A DNA stretch of 64,000 bases from Pilaira anomala (lineage: Eukaryota; Mucoromycota; Mucoromycetes; Mucorales; Mucoraceae), in the NCBI GenBank assembly GCA_025716855.1, contig JAIXMQ010000032.1, positions 248,001-312,000 on the forward strand. Direction: 5' to 3'. Shown here one piece after another: positions 34,615-47,095 of this stretch; within the stretch, counting starts at the first letter, position 1; each line of letters starts with the position of its first letter. Position numbers and translations under genes: made by a program. The notes beneath the pieces were generated by a model, which saw nothing but the letters and a program-made list of their open reading frames with translations, was not told where the DNA came from and searched no databases.

Positions 34615-35181
34615 ATGCCTCCCACAGACAATACTAACAATAAAACTTATTGAATACCAGTATGAGGAAATTTCTGGACTACTTAAAGCCGGCTGTCATA
34701 GTTTAACTCAAATTTCAGATATTCTAAAAATCCCATTTTCTACAACGAAACCAGATAAAGAGTAGTAAAATCACGGATGACTTTTATCCGGATTTATTAA
34801 AAGTATAACCAGGCACATCGTCACGTGGATAAGGTTTTATAACTTGCATGAAATACACCATTACATCAATTTTTCTTTTCACATGGCATACAGGCAGGCC
34901 TTTTTTTTTTATACGCCAGACAAACAGGGGGGGGGGGGTTCATTATAAATAATCTTTTTTTTTTATTTTGTTCTTTTCTTTCACTTTCTTCTTTTTACGT
35001 ATATTCCTCCCTTACCGCTCTATTTTTAATCTCTTCTTTTGTCACACTCCTTATCTAAAGAAGAGATTGTTCCAAGAAAAAAAAAAAAAGACCAGCATAA
35101 AACATGTTGTTAACAATAGCAGACTTGAATCCAATCGAGCATATGTGGTTTCATTTGGAAATGAAGATACGGGATAAATGA
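34615..35181 (+). mobile_element. Tc1-like transposase relic, split by a MITE
   Basis: The N-terminal part starts at an ATG at 34615 (MPPTDNTNNKT). After a one-base shift it reads IEYQYEEISGLLKAGCHSLT and QISDILKIPFSTT, a helix-turn-helix typical of Tc1 transposases. The C-terminal part at 35119-35181 reads DLNPIEHMWFHLEMKIRDK plus a stop, the block with the last catalytic Glu of the DD34E triad (NPIE). Everything between is replaced by MITE-1 copy C. The central catalytic region is missing, so this is dead. Confidence 0.75.
34758..35120 (-). mobile_element. MITE-1 copy C (inverse orientation, one end lost)
   Basis: Starts AAGAGTAGTAAAATCACGGA and runs TTTATCCGGATTTATTAAAA, ACCAGGCACATCGTCACGTG, ATGAAATACACCATTACATC, the hairpin (35028-35039 and 35057-35068) and AACATGTTGTTAACAATAG, i.e. 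the reverse complement of the right half of the element at 56460-57117. Confidence 0.85.
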
Positions 35182-35279
35182 CATCTCATCAATAATACCT
35201 CAGACTCTGGGATGTCAAGATTGTATACTTCACCATGAAATGATATTTTTGTTACAATATAAAATTAAAAAAAAAACCG

Positions 35280-35820
35280 GTGACTTTTTCGAAGGGAGTG
35301 TATTATATTGAATCAATCTCATGTCATTTCAATAAGCTTACTCTTCGTGTGTACGGCACCAAGTTGATTGATGGTCGCTTGATACATTATGTGAAGAAGG
35401 AAACTAGTATTCCAAATAATAGCTCTGGCCCTCAATTAGCTGACTATATTACTACTGTATTCTCTCTTTTCGTAAGTTTTACAAATTATCTGGTTTTAAT
35501 TAGCGTTCTAAAACTTTCATTCTGCTTTAGCGTCAAGTCATCTTCAATCTTAAAAAAATCAAAACAATGTGTGAGATAGCCTTACAAGATGATATGATAT
35601 TCCTAAAGAGCACTACTACTCTCAGCACGTTTAGAGAAGACTCTTCAGATTAGGCTCACAATCGTCCCAATCAAGTGAATCATCGACTACAAATCAATGG
35701 GAGATACAAGAAAGAAAAGAGAGAATTATGGATAAGATACAAACAGCGATCAAAGACCTTATGGAAACAGAAGATGATGAATACATCAAAGCTTGCTGGG
35801 AAGACTAGAAGTTTTTTCAG
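35280..35820 (+). pseudogene. Relic of a repeated protein family (C-terminal part)
   Basis: An exon reads GVYYIESISCHFNKLTLRVY, then GTKLIDGRLIHYVKKETSIP and LADYITTVFSLF. A GT-AG intron (about 35476-35531) follows, then RQVIFNLKKIKTMCEIALQD and TTTLSTFREDSSD before a stop. In a second frame, SQSSQSSESSTTNQWEIQER and MDKIQTAIKDLMETEDDEYI continue the coding-like signal, so at least one frameshift is present. It probably continues the relic at 32159-32750. The 33555 gene and the Tc1/MITE patch now lie between them. Confidence 0.45.
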
Positions 35821-36060
35821 GAGTAATTACGCCTCTAAAAGCTGCTTTTTTTTTTCTATCAGTTGATTATTAACCCAACAAGTCTCAATAAAAAGATTGC
35901 TAATCAAATGTACTCAAAGATGAATCCTTCGTTTGTCCACTTCTAAGATAACATTATTTTAAGTTTGAAAGTCTATTTCGTTGCTGATAAGTGTTAAAAC
36001 GTTTAAGTGAGAATTGTAAATATAAAGGTCATGGTATCTGGTGAATGCCATAAATGTTTT

Positions 36061-36335
36061 ATACATGCAGCACTTTCAATGATGAATCAAGTACATACAA
36101 GAAAGTTTAGAAGAATTATTTAGAGAGATCAATATATAAATACAAAGGAGCTTAATAAAAAAATTTTTTATTCCATATTAATCAGAAAATGGTAAACGTA
36201 AAGGAACACGTCCAATCATGGATTTAAGAGTATTTACCCATTCTTCACTTTCATCTAAATCATCACTGACACAATCTAAATGATAATCAGGGAAAGCTAA
36301 ACGGAAAAAACCTTTATGGTTTTCAGCATGAATTG
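36061..36335. repeat. Segmental duplication SD1, right copy
   Basis: Matches 34257-34540. It carries a broken copy of the last about 25 codons of the 33555 gene (GCACTTTCAATGATGAATCA ... AAATACAAAGGAGCTTAATA) and the true 3' end of BUD4. Confidence 0.9.
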
Positions 36336-39300
36336 ATTCATGCGTAAATACTTTTCCGTCATCTTCTTCTACTAGTGTTACAATCACTTTATCAGCTGCT
36401 GCACTAAGTCGAATGACATCGGACATGTTGTAGTGATCCCATACTTGTCTATCTGAACCATCAGATGTATAACCAATTAATTGACTACCTATTAATCTAT
36501 AGTAATGACGTTCCCAGACCTAATTATGTATTATTATTATTATTATTATTTTGTATGAGAGAAATATTATATATAAATTTTATATTAAACCAGTTTCCAT
36601 ACCTTTAATCCTTGACGTCGTGTGGATAAGTATCCACTTTGCCAGCATGTATCATGCCATTGTCTGATCTTAAGAGTTAAATCGCACTCTCTTAAACTTC
36701 TAGGAACAGGTACAGATGGACTAGAGACAGGTAAATACAACATTTCTACATTTAATTTTCCAACAATCTTTAAGAAATCTTCATCATCACCAAATTGTTC
36801 ACGTCTTGCTCTTTCTCTATTTGTTCTTGCATACCAAGAATTAAAGCAATCAAAATGAGCCTCATAAGTCTTTTTGTGACAACCAGGAACCATATGATCT
36901 ACAGCAAATCGAGTTTGACCAATTGCACCATCTTCTGGATGAACGTAACCTGATAAATGTTCCTTTTGCTTTCGAATCGATGTAAACCATTTACTCCAAC
37001 CGGTTCTTGGCTTAACATGATAATCAGGACGTACATGCAAAGAAACAGTAATAATCATACCTGGCTTTGTATCGATCACACACTCATAGTCCATTAGAAT
37101 CTGATGACCCAAGATCTCGTATCGAGACATGTATTCGTATTCTCCGTCACTAATAACACATCGTACATAGGTAATTTCTTTAGGTAATGGTAATAACATA
37201 TGATGTGCACCACTCACACCTATATACATCTTTCCGAATCGATTAGCAACGTCCATAGAGGACATGGAAATCTTGTATGGATGATCTTCGTTACTAGTAC
37301 GCTTTTCAAGATGGAGATTGAACTCATTATTGATTTCGTGTGCGTTTGGAATACCACGGCTTTGTTCGATCGGTTGTCCGTTTTGCTGTGAAGTGGAGAT
37401 AGCACGTTTTATCACGGTAGGTTCGTTATCTGAAGTAGAAGGATCTGAAGAGTCAAATGCAGAGCCTCCAGGTACGGTTGGTTCAGGTTTCTCAAATGCA
37501 GGTAATTTGTTCATGTAATGAGAGATATCTTCTACACGTGGCTTGTTGGGATCGTGCGGTACGTATTCTTGTTTTGTACCTGCTTCTGCAATAGCTACAG
37601 TACGTGATGGTACTTTAATTAATGAGATCTCGTCATCTTCTCTTTGTTGTTGGTGCACGGATAAGGTAGATGCGGAGAAATTAGGTTTTGCAATTGTAGA
37701 AGCATTATTGTTGTTATAGAATGCAGATGTAGTGATATCTTCTGTTGATTGAACGTCTCGTGATTTGACAGGCGTTTGGTTCATAAATACCACGATTTCA
37801 CCTTCTTCTTCGTGTTCAGTGTCAGTGTGTCCTGTGCCATGATAATAACTGCTTTCACCGCGTGTCTTTTGTGTAGGGTTAGAGGTATGAAGATGAGTTG
37901 AGTAATAATCTATCTCTTCATCTTCTTCGATGAGTACTTTTTGTCCGTATACATCTTTTCGCTCGTATGTATTGTGTTGGAAGGTTTCTTTTTGATCTTG
38001 TTTTTGTTGTTGCCCAAATACTTTTTTATCATCTAATCCATCATCTTCATCTTCATCTAATGCAGTATTCTCTGTTGAATTAGAATTTTTGTATGAATAA
38101 GTTTCTGAATTGGTGTTGATAGAAGAATCACTTTGTCTATGATAATAATAATCATCTTGATCGTTATCATCATCATGGTCTTTTGTAGTAGTAGTAGTAG
38201 TAGCAGCAGCATAAAAACCACTGACTAACATAGATTGTCTTCTTAACTCTTCTTGTTCATTCCAATCATCTTCAGGATCAAACCATTGTTCACTACCAGC
38301 TTCACTTGAAGCCGCTACACTACTCATCATGGATTCACGTTTTGTTACATCTTGTATGCCAATAGACCAATGATTGCGTTGACTTCCACTTTGTCTCTTG
38401 CTACTACTATTGGTATTTGTCCAATGATTATTATTAGATTGAAATGAAAGTGTTTGAAGAATGGTAGTTTCGTCTAGATCAGAAGAAATGGATTCATGTT
38501 TATGAGTAGCAGTACGTTTTTGTTGTTGTTCATAAATATCGTCTTCGAATTCAAGTTGTTGTTGATCTGCTATTAAACTATTGTAGGCTGATCTCCATTC
38601 TTGTCGACTTTCATCATCATCTTCATCACTACTACTGTTTTCATGTTGAAGTTGTTGTTGATGAAGTTGTTGTTGTGTAATTGGTTTTTTTGTGGATTGG
38701 TATGGATTAGCTAAGGTAGGTGTAGATGCTTCGTCTTCATCTGACTCTTCTTCAATCATCATTTGACTTTGAATTGTATTTATTTGAAGGTGTCGTACAT
38801 GGTTGGGTTGATTAGACAGTGGAGTAGCAGTGTAATTAACTGCATGTTGGGAAAGGGTATGTTCATCTAAAGATATTTGTTAGCTCTAAAATATGTAATT
38901 ATTTTATTAGGAAGTATACCTTGTTCAATTCTAGTTGGATTCAACTTCTCGTTTGATTCAATTTGGTTTATCAAGGTAGGTATAGGGGAAGTCTCATTTT
39001 CTATTAGAACAGATTTCTTCTTGATGACTAAATCATCTTCAAATTGAAGGTCATCTAAAAAGGAAGAAGTGACATCTTCTTCACTGCTAATTGAACGTAT
39101 GGTTCCATCTTGAAACATTGGGTCTATCACTTCTTCTTCTTCGTTGTATAATGTATTTGTCTTTTGTGTGGTTAAGATGATGGGGATAGTCTTTTCTGGT
39201 TGACTTGAATTCGTATCTATGGACCGAGTAATTGGCTCATTTTCCATGGTGTATTTATCTGTTAGTTTTTCAGAAGGTGTATTTGATACATCTGATGATA

Positions 39301-40275
39301 TATGTGTATCATTAGACACAACAGATTTATCGTGAATTTTAGTCTTTTCATCACTTGTATTCATTTCTTTTGCTTTTGTGATGGAATTGTTTGGTGGAGT
39401 TGTGATATTAGTTGATTTATTATTTTCGAGCGTGGTAGATTTAAGTTTAATTTCGTTTTTTGATGAGGAATTATGATTCAATGTTGTATTATTAAGTGAA
39501 GCTTGCGTATCCTTTATGTCTGTATTTATTGGTTTAGGATCGTTTGTTTCGATAGAAGAAAACTGGTTTATTTTATCTATGGAAATTGTGCCTGGTTTTT
39601 CTTTGTCTGTTAATTGCGTATTCGGTTTACGATCGTTGGTTGACGAAGCTTTAGTTGTAAACATGCTTATTTTATCCATAGAAATTGCACCTGGCTTTTC
39701 TTTTTCTGTTAATTTTCTATCAGCTGCATTACTGGTATTAGATTCGGATAGGAGTGTTGTATTTGGTGCAGATGTAGGTGTATTATTCAATATAGTCTCC
39801 GTGTCATTAACAGTGATAGCACGAGGCTTTTCTTGGTTCAAATCTATTGTTGTTGTTGCTGGTTTATTATCATCAACGCTAATACGAGACATGTCTGCAG
39901 ATTGTTTGGAAATTACCGAATTACTGATTAGAAGAGTAGCAGTAATTGGCTCATCTTTAGATGGTATTGTCTTTTGATAACTGTATTCCATTTTTTCCTT
40001 GGCTTGAATAGGTGCGTTATACTGATCGTTTAAAGCAGCTTGTTCGTCTACTAAAAGTACTCTACCCTTCACAATTTCCTTTGTTGGTTCTTTAATGGTT
40101 GTAGATGATTTCGTGGGTTTAGGTCTTGGTGGTATTTGGGTTTCCAGTGTACTGTTAGTGGGTTCATTCACTGGTTTTTCTTTGACGGATGTTGCATCTG
40201 CTTTGGTTGTTGCAACTTCTTTATCAACTGACGTTACTTTATCTGTTGCTTTAGTTGTAGTCACTGCTGTTACTG

Positions 40276-40317
<42 letters not shown>

Positions 40318-42135
40318 ATACTGGACTTTCAACAATTTCATTTCCTTTTTTTGTTGCTTTTTCTTTAAGATCTAAACTTTCTTTTGGAGAAGTTATTGTA
40401 TCTTCAGATACACGCTTTATTTCAACAGCATCTGTATTTTTAACCTCAACTACATCGAAACTGAAATATTAAATTTTGATTTTTTAATATAATTGTTGGT
40501 CTTACCTGAATCTGTACTACCATTTTTCCAAACAGCAAATTTCTTTCCAATAGGAACGATTTCGACTTCATTCTCATCGAATAAACGTTCATGAACATTT
40601 ACAATATCTTTGACTTTATTTAAGCTAATATCGATTTCTTTCTTGGTCTTTTTTGGCTGCTTCATTACGCCACGTTCTTCTCCTAATCGACCGACAGAAA
40701 GTGACTCTAATTCATCTTCTGTCACACCACGTTTCTCATTGTTACTAGCGCTGTTTTCTTCCGACTTATCTGTCTTCTTGTCAGGTACGACTAGAGTTAT
40801 TTCTTTGGTAATAATAGGCTCTTTCTTGGTAGAGTCTTCTTTGGGCTCCTTTGATTCCTCCTTTTTAGGTTCGTCTGTATTCTTCGTTACTACGACTACT
40901 TGTTCATTGTTTTCTGCAGCATCTTCTTCTTCGTTATCGCTTGTATGAGGACTAACGCTAGGACTAACGCTAGGACTAGCATTTGGGCTAGCAACAGGAC
41001 TTAAACTAGGTAAACCAGTTCTTAATTGAGCCAGAGTAGGTACAGTTAAATTATTTCCAATGCGTTGTACAGGTTGTGTATCGGATTCCTGAGTTTGTCG
41101 AAAGACACTTGTGGTGACATACGATCTATCTTTGAGGGAATTAATGACACGCGAAGTTCGTCTAATTTGATCTGCAGCGCCCAGTAATTTCTTTCGATCC
41201 CTCACTCTTGAAGCGGCAGTAATGGAAGGAGTTCTCTTGGTGGTAGGCTCTTGTTCTTTTAATAACCTTTCCTCCTCGAATTTTTTAAAGAGAGGATTAT
41301 TCTTGACGGCAGATCTTTGAGCTAATTGATCTACTTCCTTTTGGCGTAACAAGTTCTTTTTATCCAGTTCAGCTTGTTCTTCTTCAGAGAGTACACGTCT
41401 CTTTCTCTCTTCTAAATGACCTGGTCTAAAGTAACGTCGTGTTGAATTTTGGCGTTCAGTTGTGGGATTTGTTGGTTTATTTAGGTTAGGAGATTCGGCT
41501 AGTTCTCGTAAGCGCTTAAATCGATCCGAAGCGTTTGTTGTTGGTAAGTTACGATCTTTTTGAGGTGGTTTTGAATTAACTAATAATTTAACTTCTGGTT
41601 GAAGAGTGGGTAAATGATTTGATTTATTGGGTAGGGTTTCTAATGCACCAACTTCTTTTAAACGTTGTATTAATTCTGGCTGTTGTATAAAGTAAGCTAA
41701 ATGCATGACAGTATTTTGCTCTGAACCCCAGAGACACGTATTCAATTCATTTCCTTTTGTATTCTATGTATGTTGTATATATTTAGTGTAACCAAATTTT
41801 AAAATTTTTTTTTTGTATCTAATTATATTTACCTTTAAAATGAATTCAACAAGTTCAATACGTTCTGGAGCCCATTCATCATCAGGTACACCATAATCGT
41901 AAAGTATGTGATGAAGAGCATAAACAGGACGAATATCCGTACCTAATAATTTATGTTCTTTTAAACGTCTAATAAAGTGAGCGAAATCAGTTTCGAGATG
42001 AGATAAAGGTAAGAGTGGGGTCCATAATAAAGTAGGTTGAATGTCAAATAGTTCTTGAATACTGTCTGTGTCAAGTGCTTCTACTGCTGTTGTCCACTCT
42101 AATATGAGAGCTTCTTCTATACTAGGTTCTTCCAT
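36178..42135 (-). CDS. BUD4: Bud4/anillin-like septin-associated protein with N-terminal ankyrin-like region, 1898 aa
   Basis: Bud4/Mid2-type anillins organise septin rings at the division or septation site. Five exons on the minus strand, 41833-42135, 40506-41763, 38920-40449, 36603-38866 and 36178-36519, give 1899 codons with the stop. The N-terminal 150 residues are helical, with ankyrin-like NTCLWGSEQNTVMHLAYFIQ and RLKEVGALETLP. About 1,400 residues of low-complexity Ser/Thr/Asn/Lys/Glu sequence follow, including a poly-Ala run. The anillin homology region starts near residue 1571 (MYIGVSGAHHMLLPLPKEIT, SLHVRPDYHVKPRTGWSKWF). A PH domain closes the protein (YLSTRRQGLKVWERHYYRLI, DLDESEEWVNTLKSMIG). 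The exon 3 acceptor was placed after an in-frame stop (GATGTAG-TTGAGG). A (GA)n tract lies just upstream in the 5' UTR. Confidence 0.88.
40270..40317. repeat. (CTG)n trinucleotide repeat coding poly-Ala in BUD4
   Basis: About 15 uninterrupted GCT/CTG units. On the minus strand they are GCA codons giving a run of about 15 alanines inside the disordered part of the protein. Length is likely variable between strains. Confidence 0.95.
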
Positions 42136-42173
42136 AAAGTCTATTAAAATTAAAAAGTGTCGAATAAAAAGGG

Positions 42174-42235
<62 letters not shown>

Positions 42236-42961
42236 GAAGGAAGGGGGGAGGTCAAAACGGAGTTGCTGCTTAAAAGTATATTATATTTTTGGACAGTTTA
42301 CAGTGCCGCCAATGCCAATTTGTGTTTCCAGCTTACACCTAAGTCTATAATCAACATTTCGGAAATAACTAAATTTATTGGTATATAAATATTGAAAAGT
42401 CTACTTCAAGCAAATTAGTTCAAGCTGGCTATTTTTGAAGCTATTCAGAGATTACTTATTCAACAATTCCTTTTAATACATAGCTTATGTTATATTATAC
42501 AGTACATATCGGTATCCATTAACTTTATCTAAGGTACACTAAATAAAGCGCTTTGATAAAAGTTAAAGCAATCGTTTGTCAGATTTTGATGGATTTGTGT
42601 CAATTTTCTGAAGCATTAATGGAACTACAAAGCCGATTAATATTGGTTGTAATTGATGATCTTCGGCCGTAAAGAGACTTAATGATTTTAATATTGTAGG
42701 ATAAATATAACATATATCATTTATTTTATTATTAATAGTTATTCCTATTATTTATTGAGCTTATAAGTCTGTAACTGGACAAATACCTGCTGTGAAAACA
42801 AAAGAAGAACAAATATCTTTTGTATGTTTTTACTTGACGTACCAATTGTATATATAAAAAAAGTTTATTGTTTGGAGAGCGGGCTTTCCAAGTAATACAG
42901 TCTCACACACAAAAAGAGGAAACGATAAAAATATTTTTTTTTCCCACTTTATTTATAAAAT
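42136..42961. other. Intergenic between BUD4 and the 42962 gene
   Basis: Contains the (GA)n microsatellite and an AT-rich spacer. A 27-codon frame from 42588 (MDLCQFSEALMELQ) looks like a possible gene scrap, but nothing supports a gene. Confidence 0.45.
42174..42233. repeat. (GA)n microsatellite
   Basis: About 28 GA units with one AAA interruption, 40 bp upstream of the BUD4 start; CT-rich on the BUD4 coding strand. Confidence 0.95.
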
Positions 42962-44319
42962 ATGGATCCAGAACATTCCTCAGAGTAAGTATTCAACACT
43001 TGCCTGTCAAGAAGAAAACATACCGCTAACTATGAATAAACAGTGTAAAACAAATATTGGAGCTTTCCAGGTCACTTCACGAACAGGAGAAAATATATCG
43101 CCATTACAAACAGTCAAAGACGATCTTGAGGGACTTGAACCGATATAGCGAGGAAGCTCCAAAATTATGTAAGTTAGAATATAAAGAGAGAGAAAAAGAA
43201 AAAAAAAAGACAACTGAGTTGGATATAAACATCTATTATTTTTTTTTAAAAAAAAAAGTATCTACTTTACAGGATATGCGTTCAATTGCCAAAACGAAAA
43301 GACGACGGTAAATTTATTGAAAACGATGATGGTTACCAGAAAGCAGTTATTAACCAAGACATAAAATAGATTAGAACAGTTAGAAGATGAATTAATTAAA
43401 AACATAAAAGATAAACTTGTGAGTGCGGTGGATATCATAAGTAAATTTGAACCATCCAAGGTACCACCGGACGATCTTGCAAATATATTTTGTATCAAAC
43501 CTCATCTTGAAAAATTAGCACCACTAAATGAAGAATTAGATAAGTTAAAATCTGGAAAAATGGATGTACAGTTAGCAAAGGAAATCAAAGACGATATTCA
43601 ACAGAAAGGGATTGAATTACAATTTGATTTAGACACGTATAAATTAAAATTGGGGAGAACGCAGACACAATACTTGGCTGAGATGGATGTAATAAATACT
43701 CGAATGAACCAATTTGAAGATTTGGATATAATAAACCAGATTATAAGTCAATTCATAAGTAATGAACCTCTAACGATAAGCAGAGATATAGAATCGCCTG
43801 TGAAAGATACAGTGCGTAGTATCATCTATCAAAAAGTTTTAGAATATCTCATAGATAAGCAAAAAACTTTATACCCGTCATCTGTTGTGACCTCGTTACA
43901 AATCCGAGACTCAAATTTAGACAAAGTAAAATCAATGAAGGAAGAAACGGAAGCGATTTTTGAAACTATAGAGAGAATGCAGTGTTCAGTAAATAACTTA
44001 AGATATGCTGATCATATAACAAAGTAAGTCGAAATATGTAGTATATTTTTGTGTGTGTATATGTTAAACGAATTATATTTTGTATAGAAATCATACTGAA
44101 GTTTTAAACTTTTTAAATGAGCCTTTAAAACAACCTGTAAATCAAATACCACACAAGGATGCGAAAGAGATACCACCAGAAATTTCCTTGTGTGGGGAAG
44201 ATGTGAATATAAGTACTGCTTTAGCTGCATCGATTGTAAAATATACAGAAAATTTATATTTTTCTGATTTGGAAAAGCGCGTAAGTATACTTGAGAACAG
44301 TTTAGATCTTTCTGATTAA
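42962..44319 (+). CDS. Coiled-coil protein of unknown function, 360 aa
   Basis: Exons 42962-42984, 43044-43168, 43259-43307, 43370-44023 and 44088-44319 give 361 codons with the stop, all with GT-AG introns. The protein begins MDPEHSSDVKQILELSRSLH and is almost entirely helical, with heptad-rich parts (TKRRRLEQLEDELIKNIKDK, LKSGKMDVQLAKEIKDDIQQ). A short conserved-looking segment, YPSSVVTSLQIRD, and a C-terminal helix, FSDLEKRVSILENSLDLSD, are present. There is no membrane segment, zinc site or enzyme motif. It could be a cytoskeletal or kinetochore-type accessory subunit, but I do not recognise a family. The first exon is only 23 nt. Confidence 0.75.
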
Positions 44320-45069
44320 AATAAATCTTTTACATAAAAATCGTAATTATGGTAAATTTTGTGTGACTCAGATTGCATATTTATTATAAAATACTAAGCT
44401 AACTCGAATTAAATGTTAAATGGGATTTTTTTTCGCTTTGTACGGAGCGAGTTGCATTAAAAAAAAATTAAAACGTCCTCGTCTAATTACATATAATGTA
44501 CCTTTTTAAACGAATAAAATCGCATCTACAGATACCAAATTCGATATAAAATAAAATTCCTATTGGATCCGACACGACAAAAAAGGATACATAGAAAAAG
44601 AGAAAGTGTCTAATATATACAATTGTCCCTGGACCTACATTTATACCTTTCTAGGTATAACAAATTCAAAAGAACTTTGTTTCCCTATAAATTTTAAAAA
44701 AGAAAAGGATATCTTTTACTTGGTTTTATCATTCCTTGAGTTATTAATAATGATATATATCAATTGGAATGATTTAATATATAAATATAGCGCCTCAACT
44801 TATTGTATGCTCTGCTTTCCTTTTATTTTATTTTTTTGGACTATAGTCTTTCAGAAACACTAGGAAACATCCGACATTACTATAAGAGGGATATTTTTTT
44901 TTCTCCTTGGACGGACAGAAAATCAAATTAAGATGCCAAATTGCATTATTTTTTAGAGTATTTAAAGTAAAAGTTTGTTTTTTCCTTTTCTTTTTTTTTT
45001 ACATCTTTATTTTTCTTTATTTTTTTTTATATATACATACAACAACAGTACGACCGAAATAAAAAACTC
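44320..45069. other. Intergenic, no gene seen
   Basis: AT-rich. The frame at 44606-44863 is hydrophobic but lacks context. The T-rich last 100 bp is the likely transporter promoter and 5' UTR. Confidence 0.45.
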
Positions 45070-46605
45070 ATGGACTCACTTCAACTCAATATGCCTCGGT
45101 ACATGGTTTACTGTGTGCTTGTAAGCTGTCTAGGATCATTTAGTAACGGGTGGGTGATTGGATCGGCCAATGTCCCTGGTGAGATCACACATGCTTGCAA
45201 GAATGGACTTAGTCACGTCTACAGTCGATCATTTCCAGACTGTCTTCCAATGAATAATGCATTATGGGGATTTGCAGTATCATCATTTTGCGTCGGCGGA
45301 TTAATCGGTGGACTTTTTGGTGGTACAATTCAAACAAAGTTTGGACGAAAGAAGACAATCATCTTTAATAATCTAGGATGGATTATTGGAGCGCTTTTAA
45401 TTGGATCTGCCATGACGCCAGCAATGTTTATTGTAGGGCGTATTGCATGCGGTCTTTCATGTGGATTAGGGTCGCTCACAACTCCCACTTATGTCGGTGA
45501 GATCTCAACGATTAATGCGCGTGGTATGATGGGTACGATGAATCAGTTTGCGATTGTTATTGGAATTTTATTGGCGTCAGTTATAGGGCTTCCATTAGAT
45601 AGTGTACCACTTTGGCGAATTAATTATGCTATAGTGGCTATACCTGCTATATTGCAATTCTTTTTAATGGCGGGGTGTGTTGAATCTCCTCGATATTTGG
45701 TCTCTGTTAACCGCGTAGAAGAGGCTAGATTGGCTTTAGAAAGTTTACGTCCTAACTCAAATATTGATCAAGAGTTTTATGATATGATGGAAGCTCAGTT
45801 AGGTACAGCTGCTGCAAGAGCTATGGCAATCAATAATGCAAAGGCAATGGAAGTTATGTCTGAAGAAAAACTAATTTCGAAGCCCAAGGCATTTGATAGT
45901 TTCTCTGATTCGTTGGTGGAAGATGTAATTATTGAAAATGCCTTAGCAGGAGATAGTGAAGGACGTGAATCGATGAATATGATTCAGATTTTCAAGGATC
46001 CTCTTATTCGACGTATCACACTTACAGTTGTTACACTTCATATCACACAACAATTGATTGGTATGAATGCCGTCATGTATTATTCAACCACTATCTTTAA
46101 AATGTCTTTCTCGGCTGAGATGTCAAAGTATATGGCAATTGTTACTACTGTTGTTAATTTCGTGTCTACTATTATCTCGTTACTTTTAATTGATCGTATG
46201 GGTCGTCGTCCATTACTCTTGATTGCAGAAACAGGTGCTTGTATCTTCTCTGTCCTCTTGATCGTAGGTTACGTTTATAATATTGGGGCACTTTTAGTGG
46301 TATCAGTATTTGGGTATGTTCTCTCATTTGCAATTGGTATCGGACCTATCCCATGGATGATGACCTCAGAACTTACACCTGTATATGCTTCTTCCGCTGT
46401 TGGATCAGTGGCTACTGCAACTAACTGGGCTATGAACTTCTTGATCGGTCAATGTTTTCCAGTGATCTTTGCAGGTATCAAAGGATATTCGTTTGCTATC
46501 TTCGCTAGTATTGCAGCATTTGCTTTTGTGTTTACTTATTTTAAAGTACCCGAGACAAAAGGTCGTTCTTTAGAAGATATAGTTCGTGGTTTTGAGAGAT
46601 CCTAA
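45070..46605 (+). CDS. Sugar transporter, MFS/SLC2 family, 511 aa
   Basis: Proton-coupled or facilitative hexose-type transporter of the plasma or vacuolar membrane. It is a single exon, unlike most genes here. Twelve hydrophobic segments and the SLC2 signatures are present: FGGTIQTKFGRKKTIIFNN (loop 2-3), GRIACGLSCGLGSLTTPTYV (TM4), VESPRYLVS (after TM6), QQLIGMNAVMYYSTTIF (TM7), DRMGRRPLLLIAETG (loop 8-9) and FKVPETKGRSLEDI (after TM12). Loop 1-2 is long, with two Cys (HACKNGLSHVYSRSFPDCLP), as in animal GLUTs and the yeast Vps73-like branch. Substrate cannot be stated. The absence of introns may reflect retroposition or simple loss. Confidence 0.93.
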   Translation: MDSLQLNMPRYMVYCVLVSCLGSFSNGWVIGSANVPGEITHACKNGLSHVYSRSFPDCLPMNNALWGFAVSSFCVGGLIGGLFGGTIQTKFGRKKTIIFNNLGWIIGALLIGSAMTPAMFIVGRIACGLSCGLGSLTTPTYVGEISTINARGMMGTMNQFAIVIGILLASVIGLPLDSVPLWRINYAIVAIPAILQFFLMAGCVESPRYLVSVNRVEEARLALESLRPNSNIDQEFYDMMEAQLGTAAARAMAINNAKAMEVMSEEKLISKPKAFDSFSDSLVEDVIIENALAGDSEGRESMNMIQIFKDPLIRRITLTVVTLHITQQLIGMNAVMYYSTTIFKMSFSAEMSKYMAIVTTVVNFVSTIISLLLIDRMGRRPLLLIAETGACIFSVLLIVGYVYNIGALLVVSVFGYVLSFAIGIGPIPWMMTSELTPVYASSAVGSVATATNWAMNFLIGQCFPVIFAGIKGYSFAIFASIAAFAFVFTYFKVPETKGRSLEDIVRGFERS

Positions 46606-47095
46606 AAAAAATACCCATTGTATATTTCTTTAAACACACACACACGCACACGTATATATACTTGTATAAAATATATCACACATTTTTTCTTGTATTAGAT
46701 ATATTTCCCTCTCTCTCGTTATATAAATATATGTATGGATAAAACCAAACTTAAATAACGCTGGACGTACAAGAATATAGAAAATAAAGTTTATTTCGAT
46801 GAATTTGAATCTTGGCCATTTTTTTATTTGTGTTAATTCTAAATTATATACATGTTTGTTTTATAATTCAGTATCTCCAAATTTATGAAAATTTTCTTTC
46901 CCTTTATGTATCTTCCGGGTTTTATAGGAACTCATATTTTGAGTCACTGGTGTTTTAAACTTTTTGTGTGTGTAATACTAGTTTGTGCGATAAACAGCAA
47001 ATGAATGAACCTCCGCAATCAGTATTGGTGCACTGAACAATATCGCCTGTCAAACATTTTTTCTCTTTTTTCTTTCTCTATCTTTTTACTGAAAA
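46606..47095. other. Intergenic, no gene seen
   Basis: 3' UTR of the transporter with AC/TA repeats, then AT-rich spacer. Upstream of the helicase there is a CT/T-rich tract. Confidence 0.45.
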
